DNA of 15,816 bases. It comes from CAZVON01 sp964628435 (GTDB taxonomy: Bacteria; Patescibacteriota; Microgenomatia; Levybacterales; UBA12049). Below, piece by piece: positions 6,793 to 13,146 of this stretch. Positions within the stretch are counted from its first letter, which is position 1, and every line of letters starts with the position of its first letter. The translations under genes were made by a program, and so were the position numbers. The notes under the pieces were generated by a model. It worked only from the letters and a program-made list of their open reading frames with translations, was not told the origin of the DNA and did not search any database. The stretch is taken from contig CAZVON010000026.1 of the NCBI GenBank assembly GCA_964628435.1, positions 1-15,816 of the forward strand, read 5' to 3'.

Positions 6793-6977
6793 TGATTGTT
6801 GTTTTCTAATTGTTCTTTTAGCAATTCGTACGTATACTGTTTCATTTCTTCTTTTGTCATACCCCACTTGTCTGCCATTATTTGAAAGTCATCGTCGGTA
6901 AGCGAACCGCCTCCCTCTGATATTTTCCCTTTTCCCATATCATCGTTTGGTAGTCCACAGCCACAGTTATAACACAT
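6789..6977 (-). CDS. Small zinc-ribbon-like protein, 62 aa
   Basis: The N-terminus MCYNCGCGLPNDDMGKG has a C-x2-C-x-C cluster, a possible half zinc or iron site. A glycine-rich turn follows, then a helical acidic tail (LTDDDFQIMADKWGMTKEEM, then YELLKEQLE). I do not know a named family. The start is firmly set by a perfect Shine-Dalgarno (AAAGGAGGTGA at 6994-6984) spaced correctly from the ATG. Its stop codon overlaps the end of the convergent glycosidase-like gene by a few bases, so the two messages would overlap at their 3' ends. It may be a small metal-binding regulatory or ribosome-associated protein, but that is a guess. Confidence 0.75.
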   Translation of the reverse strand: MCYNCGCGLPNDDMGKGKISEGGGSLTDDDFQIMADKWGMTKEEMKQYTYELLKEQLENNNH

Positions 6978-6983
6978 AAACTC

Positions 6984-6994
6984 TCACCTCCTTT
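6984..6994 (-). promoter_or_regulatory. Perfect Shine-Dalgarno of the 62-aa gene
   Basis: AAAGGAGGTGA on the minus strand, ending 6 bases before the ATG at 6977. Most large genes here lack any such site. A possible promoter TTTACA (7030-7025), 16 bases, TACAAT (7008-7003) would place the transcript start close to this site. Confidence 0.7.
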
Positions 6995-7126
6995 AAGGTA
7001 TTATTGTACTACACAAAAATCTTCTGTAAAATGCCCACGTTAAAAAATATTCTTACCAGATTCTCACAGATATTTCTATGATTATTGACTATTATAGTGT
7101 GGCACTTTTGCTTAGAAAATACTATT

Positions 7127-8677
7127 GTGAAAAATTCTCAACACAATGCGTTTATTCGGTATGGTACTTCAATATTGATTCTTTTATTGGCACTTGTTAT
7201 CCAGTATTCACTTATTAATTCTTTTTCCATTCAATCTCCATTTCTGGTATTTCTTGCCGCAATTGGCATCATAGCTTATTTCTTGGGATCGGGGCCTGGT
7301 ATTGTCGTGACACTTTTATCGGCTGTGATTGGGTATTATTTTTTTTTACATTCGTCTGGAGAGTTTTCAATGATTTTTGCAGAACTGCTTCAAACACTTC
7401 TTTTTATCTTTGTTGGTTTTTTGATTAGTTACTTAAGCGGTTTATTTCGTGCTGAAATTGAAAAGTCAGAATTATTAGTAGAAGACTTAAGAAGGCGGAG
7501 CCACCAACACGAAGCAATTGCAGAAATTGGAGAAAAAGCATTGTCTGGAATGGAACTTAGGCAAATATTTAACGGAACCGCAGAATACTTAGCGACAACA
7601 TTAGAAGTAGAATACACCAAAGTACTTCAACTATTACCAGATGGTAAACAACTCATATTGCGAGCTGGGTATGGATGGAATAAAGATGTAGTAGATAATA
7701 AAACAACTCTCAGTGCAGGGAAGAATTCTCAAGCAGGCTATACGCTATTGTCTAAACGGCCAGTTATTGTAAAGAATTTACGTACAGAAAAAAGATTCGT
7801 CGTTCCTAAACTTCATATCAACCACCACATTGTTAGTGGAATCAGTTGTATTATTCAAGGAGACCAAAAGCCTTGGGGAGTACTGAATGCTCACTCTATT
7901 TATAGGAAAGAATTTACAAGATATGATGTGCGCTTTTTGCAATCAGTCGCCAATCTATTGGCTCTTGTGATTCAACGAAAAGCTCTTGAACAAAGGAAAG
8001 ATGAATTCATCGAAGCCGCAAGTCATGAATTAAAGACGCCGCTTACTTCGATAAAAGCACTTACACAAATTCTAGAAAAACACTTTCAAGAAATAAAAGA
8101 TACAAAGGCAATACAATTTATTGCGAAAATGGACAACCAAGTAAACAAGCTAACAGCACTCATCTATAATTTATTAGATATCGCTAAAATTCAATCTGGC
8201 CAATTAGAACTCCACCAAGAAACACTAAATATTACTGATGTTGTGAAAACAATAGCGGAAGATATACAACTTAGCTCTCATCAACATAGTATAGTTGTTG
8301 AAGGTATTATAGAGCGTCCTGTTCGTATCGACAGATACCGAATCGAACAGGTGATTGAAAATTTACTTTCCAATGCGATTAAATACTCACCAGAAGCAGA
8401 TAAAATTTATGTAAAACTTTCGGATATGAAAGGTAGCGCATCTATACGGGTTCAGGATTTTGGTATAGGAGTGCCTAAAAGCAAACAAGCAANNNNNNNN
8501 NNTTTCGAACGATTTTATCGCATTGCGGGCAAAAAAAGAGAAAGCTTTCCTGGATTAGGATTAGGACTCTATATTTCCAATGAAATCATTAAAAAACACG
8601 GAGGTACGCTTGCTGTAGAGAGTACAGAAGATAAAGGATCGACTTTCGAAATCTCATTGCCGTATTCAAAAATCTAA
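7127..8677 (+). CDS. Sensor histidine kinase (DUF4118-GAF-HisKA-HATPase)
   Basis: A membrane sensor kinase of about 516 aa. Residues 9-108 hold several membrane segments of the KdpD-like DUF4118 type. A short coiled linker leads to a GAF sensor domain (about 125-285, with the typical EYTKVLQLLPDGKQLILRAG). The dimerisation domain has the phosphorylated His at H300 in ASHELKTPL. The ATPase has the N box ENLLSNAIKYSP (411 onward), G1 DFGIG (444-448), the F box FERFYR just after the N run and G2 GLGLGLYIS. I prefer the GTG at 7127 followed by MKNSQHNAF-like sequence. A TTG at 7085 in the same frame would add 14 unlikely residues. No response regulator is adjacent, so it is an orphan kinase here. 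The signal is unknown. Confidence 0.9.
   Translation: MKNSQHNAFIRYGTSILILLLALVIQYSLINSFSIQSPFLVFLAAIGIIAYFLGSGPGIVVTLLSAVIGYYFFLHSSGEFSMIFAELLQTLLFIFVGFLISYLSGLFRAEIEKSELLVEDLRRRSHQHEAIAEIGEKALSGMELRQIFNGTAEYLATTLEVEYTKVLQLLPDGKQLILRAGYGWNKDVVDNKTTLSAGKNSQAGYTLLSKRPVIVKNLRTEKRFVVPKLHINHHIVSGISCIIQGDQKPWGVLNAHSIYRKEFTRYDVRFLQSVANLLALVIQRKALEQRKDEFIEAASHELKTPLTSIKALTQILEKHFQEIKDTKAIQFIAKMDNQVNKLTALIYNLLDIAKIQSGQLELHQETLNITDVVKTIAEDIQLSSHQHSIVVEGIIERPVRIDRYRIEQVIENLLSNAIKYSPEADKIYVKLSDMKGSASIRVQDFGIGVPKSKQAXXXXFERFYRIAGKKRESFPGLGLGLYISNEIIKKHGGTLAVESTEDKGSTFEISLPYSKI
8493..8502. other. Assembly gap (10 N) inside the histidine kinase
   Basis: Ten N bases between G1 (GIGVPKSKQA) and the F box (FERFYR). 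The frame happens to be kept over 10 bases, but family spacing suggests about two missing residues, not four. The true gap may therefore be 4 bases. Same fixed length as the N run in cca. Confidence 0.9.
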
Positions 8678-8726
8678 ACCATCCTAAAACTTAGGTTCCA
8701 GAAAGCTATCTTTTTTTGGGTATGTT

Positions 8727-8735
8727 TGGTATAAT
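8727..8735 (+). promoter_or_regulatory. Extended -10 promoter of typA
   Basis: TGGTATAAT at 8727-8735 is a consensus extended -10. No clear -35 is present at the right distance. The start point would be at about 8741-8743, right at the foot of the leader hairpin. Confidence 0.6.
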
Positions 8736-8742
8736 AGATTTG

Positions 8743-8764
8743 CCGCAGAAGGGCGGTTTTTTTT
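8743..8764 (+). promoter_or_regulatory. Hairpin plus U8 leader directly before the typA start
   Basis: CCGC (8743-8746) pairs with GCGG (8753-8756), with a possible extra G-U pair. Eight T bases (8757-8764) follow and then the ATG at 8765. This looks like a miniature intrinsic terminator that makes up nearly the whole 22-24-base leader. There is no Shine-Dalgarno. It may act as an attenuator, a temperature-sensitive structure or a slippage site. None of these is shown by sequence alone. Confidence 0.45.
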
Positions 8765-10576
8765 ATGACGAACACTATTCGAAACGTGGCAATCATTGCC
8801 CATGTAGATCATGGTAAAACCACATTAGTTGACGCGCTCTTAAAACAATCAAATACCAAGCTGCATAAAGATCTTGCCCAGTCTCTTATTATGGATAGTA
8901 ACGAACTTGAGCAAGAGCGTGGAATTACCATTTTTTCAAAAAACGCGTCGGTTCAGTGGAACGGCACAAAAATAAATATTATCGATACACCAGGACATGC
9001 GGATTTTGGAGGAGAAGTAGAAAGAGTATTAAAAATGGCAGATGGCTGTTTGTTGTTAATTGACGCTAAAGAAGGCCCAATGCCACAAACGCGATTCGTG
9101 CTTAAAAAAGCATTAGAGACCAAGCTTAAAATTATTGTTGTCGTAAATAAAATAGACAGAAACGATGCTCGAGTTGGCTATGCTTTGGATAAAACACTTG
9201 ATCTGTTTTTAGAATTGGGCGCCGACGACCATTCAGCAGATTTCCCAATTGTCTACACATCTGCGAAAGAAGGAAAAGCTGGATTAACAGATGATATTGC
9301 CATCATGCATGATATTACTCCCCTTTTTGATGAGATACTGAAACAAATTCCTGGTCCAAGTGGAAACGCGGACAGTCCCTTGCAGATTCTAATTACGTCA
9401 TTAGCAACAGATCTTCATAAAGGCCGTATCGCAATCGGACGAATTTACAACGGTGCTATTACCAACGGGCAAGAAATTGTACAGATCAAAACAGACGGAA
9501 CACATATAAAATCAAAAGTTACCACTCTCATGACATACATTGGATTGAATCGTCAAGAAGTACAAACTGTTTTAACTGGAGATATTGTTGCGATTTCGGG
9601 TATTCAAGAGCCCTCCATTGGCGAAACTATTTCTGATCCTGCTACCCCCATAGCCTTGCCAGCGCTTTCTATAGAAGAACCAACATTACGTGTTACTATT
9701 TTGGTGAATAATTCTCCATTCGCGGGACAAGAAGGTGAATTTAAAACGTCTCGTCAAATTCGTGACAGACTCTACAAAGAATTAGAAACCGATATGGCGC
9801 TGCGTGTTGAGGATGACACACATGGATGGATTGTTTCTGGTCGAGGCGAACTCCATTTAGCCATTCTGATAGAACGAATGCGCCGCGAAGGATATGAATT
9901 TCAAGTTGCTCGTCCACAGGTAATCGATAAAAAAGTAAATGGGCAATTACTTACTCCGTACGAAAAAGTATATATCCAAGTACCCGAAGAATTAAGTGGA
10001 ATTGTAATGCAAAAATTGGGTATACGACGTGGTGAACTGTTAGATATTAAAACAGAAAATGGTACCGCGTTTATGGAATTTGTTGTCTCAACCAAAAGTT
10101 TATTTGGCTACCGAAGCGAATTTGTTACTGATACGAGGGGTCTTGGGATTATGAATACAATTTTTTATGAATATAACAGAAGTAATGGATACTCTTTAGA
10201 TCGACAACAAGGATCTCTGATTGCGTTTGAAAGTGGTGCAACCAATGTGTATGGTTTGGTTAGTGCTAAGGACCGAGGGATTTTGTTTGTAGGACCAGGA
10301 GTTAACGTCTACAAGGGACAAGTCATTGGCCAAAATACCCGAAATGACGATTTACGCATTAATATATGTAAAACGAAACAACTTACCAATATGCGCTCTA
10401 AAGGCGAAGGAACATCTGAGTATTTAAAAACACCCAAAATTATGGAACTTGAGGACGCGCTTGAATATATCGCGGAAGACGAATTAGTGGAAGTAACTCC
10501 CAAAAGTATTCGGATACGAAAAGTTATTTTAGACGAAGTGGAGCAGCGCCGTAAACGATCTCAAGGTATTCAGTAA
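8765..10576 (+). CDS. typA: Ribosome-associated GTPase TypA/BipA
   Basis: A full-length (603 aa) translational GTPase of the TypA/BipA family, which binds the 70S ribosome and helps ribosome assembly and stress or cold adaptation. The G domain motifs are all present: G1 AHVDHGKT (12-19), G2 RGITI (52-56), G3 DTPGHAD (74-80), G4 NKID (128-131) and G5 TSAK (165-168). Domain II follows, then the EF-G-like domain (SGRGELHLAILIERMRREG) and the TypA-specific C-terminal domain (GSLIAFESGATNVYGL, FVGPGVNVYKGQVIG). The length and final lysine/arginine-rich tail are normal for the family. It is a single-gene unit with its own promoter and a hairpin after the stop. Confidence 0.98.
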   Translation: MTNTIRNVAIIAHVDHGKTTLVDALLKQSNTKLHKDLAQSLIMDSNELEQERGITIFSKNASVQWNGTKINIIDTPGHADFGGEVERVLKMADGCLLLIDAKEGPMPQTRFVLKKALETKLKIIVVVNKIDRNDARVGYALDKTLDLFLELGADDHSADFPIVYTSAKEGKAGLTDDIAIMHDITPLFDEILKQIPGPSGNADSPLQILITSLATDLHKGRIAIGRIYNGAITNGQEIVQIKTDGTHIKSKVTTLMTYIGLNRQEVQTVLTGDIVAISGIQEPSIGETISDPATPIALPALSIEEPTLRVTILVNNSPFAGQEGEFKTSRQIRDRLYKELETDMALRVEDDTHGWIVSGRGELHLAILIERMRREGYEFQVARPQVIDKKVNGQLLTPYEKVYIQVPEELSGIVMQKLGIRRGELLDIKTENGTAFMEFVVSTKSLFGYRSEFVTDTRGLGIMNTIFYEYNRSNGYSLDRQQGSLIAFESGATNVYGLVSAKDRGILFVGPGVNVYKGQVIGQNTRNDDLRINICKTKQLTNMRSKGEGTSEYLKTPKIMELEDALEYIAEDELVEVTPKSIRIRKVILDEVEQRRKRSQGIQ

Positions 10577-10602
10577 ACGAGAGCCTATAGAACTATTATA
10601 GA

Positions 10603-10627
10603 AACAGTCCGCATAAGGCGGACTGTT
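10603..10627 (+). terminator. Strong hairpin after typA
   Basis: AACAGTCCGC (10603-10612) pairs perfectly with GCGGACTGTT (10618-10627) over a 5-base loop. It lies 27 bases after the typA stop and before the convergent small gene. Only two T bases close it, so it is a weak intrinsic terminator by U-tract but strong by stem. It may serve both strands. Confidence 0.65.
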
Positions 10628-10653
10628 CCCAACGTACATGCAAAATGTAAGAT

Positions 10654-10963
10654 TTAAGGCAACCTCACATAGAGGGTTTCTCCACTCACTTCTTTATTGA
10701 AGTTAGGCGTACCATGTATAGCCAACCGTATACCCTCTTTGGCTGAAGCAGGAGGATCACCTAAAAGACAATCAACCTGCATAACCCCATCAAACCCTGG
10801 TGAAAGGTAAACTCGAATTAGAGCAAGTCCTCCTTCGAATTCTTCTGGGGTTCCTTGCACAACTCCACTGCCATACGATTTGAAGCTTAACAATTGTACT
10901 GCGGTCCACGTTCCACTGCCTATTACATTGCCGTCTTTAAAGTTTATTCACTAAATTTGTCAT
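10654..10963 (-). CDS. Small beta-rich protein with a +1 frameshift after codon 8
   Basis: A perfect Shine-Dalgarno (AAGGAGGTGA, 10977-10968) and an ATG at 10963 open a frame MTNLVNKL that stops at TAA (10939-10937). The frame one base on continues without a stop for 94 codons: KDGNVIGSGTWTAVQ, then LLSFKSYGSGVVQG and the rest, ending ETLYVRLP. The junction is CTT TAA A, where a P-site slip from CTT to TTT gives the long frame. Without the shift the long frame has only a TTG at 10893 and no ribosome site. The product would be about 102 aa, beta-rich, soluble and unrecognised. It could be a programmed +1 shift like that of prfB (CUU UGA C), a one-base assembly error or early decay. Confidence 0.6.
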
Positions 10964-11093
10964 GTGTTCACCTCCTTAATTATGAATAATTCTATAAGTC
11001 AACCGAAAGATTTAGGTAACAGATACGTAAACTTAGGGTATGGTATATTACCCTTCTCATCACCTCCACAGGGCTTTTTTAGAGCTTATTTAT

Positions 11094-11101
11094 GTTATAA
11101 T
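11094..11101 (+). promoter_or_regulatory. Extended -10 promoter of tRNA-Gln
   Basis: The plus strand reads TGTTATAAT ending at 11101, a consensus extended -10. The T-rich stretch 16-17 bases upstream is only a poor -35. The start would be near 11108, giving about 17 bases of 5' leader before the mature tRNA end at 11125. Confidence 0.6.
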
Positions 11102-11124
11102 AGCTTTGTCAATCAGTTTTTTAT

Positions 11125-11198
11125 TGCCGAGTCGTCTAATGGTAGGACAACGGACTTTGGATCCGTTTATTCTGGTTCGAATCCAGGCTCGGCAGCCA
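11125..11198 (+). tRNA. tRNA-Gln (anticodon TTG), with CCA
   Basis: The acceptor TGCCGAG (11125-11131) pairs with CTCGGCA (11188-11194), and the discriminator is G at 11195. The D stem is GTC/GAC. The anticodon stem is ACGGA/TCCGT with loop CTTTGGA, giving anticodon TTG at 11157-11159. The T stem CTGG/CCAG encloses TTCGAAT. CCA follows at 11196-11198. Those three bases are also the first bases of the repeat unit CCATTCGACTCAC, which occurs again at 12221 away from any tRNA. The CCA may therefore belong to the repeat. Confidence 0.96.
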
Positions 11199-11280
11199 TT
11201 CGACTCACTTCATTCGCTCATGGCTTTAAGCCAAGTGAGTAGAATGTCCTGAGTGAGGAGCAAAGCGACGAATCGAAGGA
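11196..11280 (+). repeat. Palindromic repeat element between tRNA-Gln and GIY-YIG gene
   Basis: CATTCGACTCACTT (11197-11210) pairs with AAGTGAGTAGAATG (11233-11246) with one mismatch, and GGCT/AGCC forms an inner tip. The right half (TCCTGAGTGAGG ... ATCGAAGGA, 11248-11280) is a degenerate inverted copy of the left half. The left end CCATTCGACTCAC plus TTCGCTCATG recurs at 12221-12247. The right half aligns with 13430-13467. The final TCGAAGGA (11273-11280) directly precedes the ATG of the GIY-YIG gene and offers its ribosome binding site. Confidence 0.75.
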
Positions 11281-11282
11281 AT

Positions 11283-11555
11283 ATGCCTTATTTTGTGTAC
11301 ATTCTTCGTAGCACTACTAACCAACTATATATCGGCCAGACAAATAATCTCGAAGATAGAGAAATCCAACAGTTAGCAAAGTCTTCAAAAGCAGCTAAAT
11401 TTGTGAAAGATGGTTCGGAGTTCAAATTTGTATATTCTGAAAAGTACAAAACTAGAAAAGAAAGCATGAGAAGAGAAAATCAGTTGAAAGGATGGATAAG
11501 AGCTAAAAAAGAAGCATTAATAAAAGGCGATTTAGAATTATTAAAAAAGCTATGA
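11283..11555 (+). CDS. Small GIY-YIG endonuclease family protein, 90 aa
   Basis: The family start MPYFVYILRS is kept, with the signature V-Y-I ... LYIGQTNNLEDRE, then FVYSEKYKTRKESMRRENQL, where the Glu of MRREN is the likely metal ligand, and KGWIRAKKEALI at the end. It belongs to a different subfamily from the one at 3941-4207: the family's usual LREHN segment is shortened to EDREIQQL. I start at ATG 11283, where family homology begins. An ATG 30 bases upstream lies inside the repeat. AAGGA of the repeat sits just before the start, a little close. It follows tRNA-Gln and the repeat in the same direction, as in the other copy. Confidence 0.85.
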   Translation: MPYFVYILRSTTNQLYIGQTNNLEDREIQQLAKSSKAAKFVKDGSEFKFVYSEKYKTRKESMRRENQLKGWIRAKKEALIKGDLELLKKL

Positions 11556-11601
11556 AAATCGCAAAAACCCTCGGAGTCAAATCTTCAGATATTCTACCGG
11601 T

Positions 11602-11997
11602 TTAAAGATCGTATTCAGGGTTGTGATCAAAAGAATTACCATCAGTTAAAGGATGATCCAGTTCTGTACCTATTTTAAAACGTTGTCTTGACCGTATATC
11701 CCAGCATCTTAATACTAAATCTGTCGAGTCACCATACATTCCCTCAAAAAGTTTAGATAGATATTCCCTTTGCTTCTCTTCCCCTTCTGTAGCTACCCCT
11801 TCTTTTATTCTAAGATTAATTCTTGTCCAGTCTTGGAAATGAGGTTCAACTTCAAAGGGAACAGTTGCGCGAGGGCTTCCTAATTCGTGAAGAGTACGTT
11901 GAGCTAAGCTCCATTGTATTTGTCTCAATTGAAATCTCTCAGCTGGAGTTAATGGTCGTGGTCTATAACCCTCAATCATGGAGCAAGTATATACCAT
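11602..11997 (-). CDS. Hypothetical protein, about 131 aa
   Basis: I do not recognise this protein. It is soluble, mostly helical and rich in Arg, Glu and Gln. It has a helical start (LTPAERFQLRQIQWSLAQRT), a middle HFQDWTRINLRIKEG and an acidic His-containing end (FDHNPEYDL). The start is unsure: ATG 11997 (MVYTCSMIEG) and ATG 11979 (MIEGYRPRPL) both lack a ribosome site. A TTG at 12060 would extend it into the end of the neighbouring broken gene. No partner gene is seen. The frame ends about 47 bases from the convergent GIY-YIG gene. Confidence 0.5.
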   Translation of the reverse strand: MVYTCSMIEGYRPRPLTPAERFQLRQIQWSLAQRTLHELGSPRATVPFEVEPHFQDWTRINLRIKEGVATEGEEKQREYLSKLFEGMYGDSTDLVLRCWDIRSRQRFKIGTELDHPLTDGNSFDHNPEYDL

Positions 11998-12103
11998 AGG
12001 AGGTTGTGTGCCAACATTTCCCCAATTAGTATTAAACCTACTTCTTATTCTGTTTTTCAAATTCTTCGTAAATTTCTTCTAGTTTACTTAAATCGGTATG
12101 TGT

Positions 12104-12173
12104 CCTTCGACGAGTTCACACTGAGCGAACTTGTCCTGAGTGTAATCAAAGGAGCCGAAGTGCTCAGGATTGT
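12104..12173 (-). repeat. 70-base palindromic repeat inserted in a gene
   Basis: Bounded by ACA at 12101-12103 and 12171-12173 (minus-strand sense). It contains TCCTGAG (12134-12140) pairing with CTCAGGA (12163-12169), AGTTC/GAACT nearby, and ends on the minus strand in GTCGAAGGA, the core shared with the two GIY-YIG-linked elements. Its length of 70 is the value that puts the host gene back in frame when removed. Confidence 0.7.
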
Positions 12174-12220
12174 AACCATTTCGTGGAATTTAGTTTTGTA
12201 AAACTCAAGAAGTGCTATTG

Positions 12221-12250
12221 CCATTCGACTCACCCTGTTCGCTCATGATT
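12221..12250 (-). repeat. 29-base repeat inserted in the same gene
   Basis: Plus-strand CCATTCGACTCAC, then four variable bases, then TTCGCTCATG matches the left end of the element after tRNA-Gln (11196-11221) in all but about four positions. Removing 29 bases (either 12221-12249 or 12222-12250) joins the two coding pieces in frame. It looks like a half-element. Confidence 0.75.
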
Positions 12251-12368
12251 TACAACCATTTCTGGAGTAGCATTTTCCGGGTCATGAATTTTTAGACAAT
12301 TCAAAACTGGATCAATATCTTTCTCGTTAATCTGATATCCATTACTCATAGCGGTATTGTAGCAAAAA

Positions 12369-13112
12369 TCATAAAGAATCGCTTAATCTAATATAATTCA
12401 TGTCAACCATAGGTGGATCAAAATCTTCTAATTCCATACCTTTCATTTTCGCAATGACAAGAAGAGCGGTTGCGATTGGTGAAACACTAGCAAATTTTGC
12501 TTCATTATTGTGGCTTTCCGAAGCTATGATTGTTTTAAATGCTAATTTGAGATTTTCTAGATTATTTTCTTCTATAGCCCAAATAGCAGCTAATATCCCA
12601 TCAGCTGCTGCATCTCTTCTTATATCTTCGCTTTGTACTTTTATTTTCTTAAGTTCATCTTTTTTATCAAGAATTAAGTTAGCTAATGCTAAGTCCACTG
12701 CATAATAGGGACGGGAAGGACGATCCCATTCATTGACAGGAATACTTAAATCAAATCTATTTGCAGCTTTTTCTATTAAATCATTGGATAAGGTTAAAAT
12801 TGCGCCTTTGAGGTAATCATAAAAGTTTGTATAAAAGCCACCCCCATTTATTGTAGGATCTGAATATTTCTCATCTAGATTTATCCATTCTTCTTTGTAC
12901 TTAAATGATGTTAAGAAGTAATCTCGTGCCTTTTGGTAATCGCCTAAAGCCAGATACATCTTACCCACGTTTCTTGCTAACCCTGAAATCGTAAAGAGAA
13001 CTCTTTCTTTAATATATTGGGAATAATTTAAACGTTCTAAAGCTTTATTATAAAGTCCTTCTTCATAAGACAAGCTAGCCCTCATTTTATCTGGATCAAT
13101 ATTGATACTCAT
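12369..13112 (-). CDS. All-helical repeat protein, 247 aa
   Basis: No family is recognised with confidence. The protein looks entirely alpha-helical. The middle (VGKMYLALGDYQKARDYFLTS) reads like a tetratricopeptide unit with the A-x-x-Y-x-x-A-L pattern. Further helices follow (YAVDLALANLILDKKDELKK, DGILAAIWAIEENNLENLK, ATALLVIAKMKGMELEDF). The general layout resembles cytosolic helical immunity or scaffold proteins, but no toxin gene is nearby. There is no signal peptide. The start ATG at 13112 lies 6 bases after a TATAAT, so the message is probably leaderless. The AAGGAGG 20 bases upstream of the ATG is too far to be used and lies inside the promoter spacer. Confidence 0.7.
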   Translation of the reverse strand: MSINIDPDKMRASLSYEEGLYNKALERLNYSQYIKERVLFTISGLARNVGKMYLALGDYQKARDYFLTSFKYKEEWINLDEKYSDPTINGGGFYTNFYDYLKGAILTLSNDLIEKAANRFDLSIPVNEWDRPSRPYYAVDLALANLILDKKDELKKIKVQSEDIRRDAAADGILAAIWAIEENNLENLKLAFKTIIASESHNNEAKFASVSPIATALLVIAKMKGMELEDFDPPMVDMNYIRLSDSL

Positions 13113-13118
13113 AGGGCG

Positions 13119-13146
13119 ATTATATCAAAAACCTCCTTAACTTTAA
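13119..13146 (-). promoter_or_regulatory. Leaderless promoter of the helical protein gene
   Basis: On the minus strand TTAAAG (13146-13141), 16 bases and TATAAT (13124-13119), then CGCCCT and the ATG at 13112. Transcription would begin at or next to the A of the start codon. The promoter overlaps the last codons of the decayed phospholipase-D-like gene. Confidence 0.55.

Larger units (their letters stand above)
12038..12349 (-). pseudogene. Small conserved-type protein split by two repeat insertions
   Basis: Three pieces in two frames read as one small protein: MSNGYQINEKDIDPVLNCLK ... ATPEMVV (from 12349), AIALLEFYKTKFHEMV and THTDLSKLEEIYEEFEKQ ... (to the TAG at 12038). Between piece 1 and 2 lies a 29-base insert, and between 2 and 3 a 70-base insert. 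Both have the palindromic repeat sequence. Each breaks the frame (29 is 2 mod 3, 70 is 1 mod 3). Removing both restores one open frame of exactly 70 codons plus stop. The restored protein would be acidic and two- to three-helical, of unknown function. The second insert is flanked by ACA on both sides, a possible 3-base target duplication. Confidence 0.75.

Noticed and set aside
7085..7126. TTG start for the histidine kinase
   Set aside because: The added residues do not look like protein of this family and there is no ribosome site. The GTG at 7127 directly precedes the membrane region.
10964..11252. Plus-strand frames across tRNA-Gln
   Set aside because: They run through the tRNA and the repeat and resemble no protein.
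12369..13112. Immunity protein of a toxin-immunity pair
   Set aside because: The helical layout is reminiscent, but no toxin gene is adjacent and no diagnostic motif is visible.
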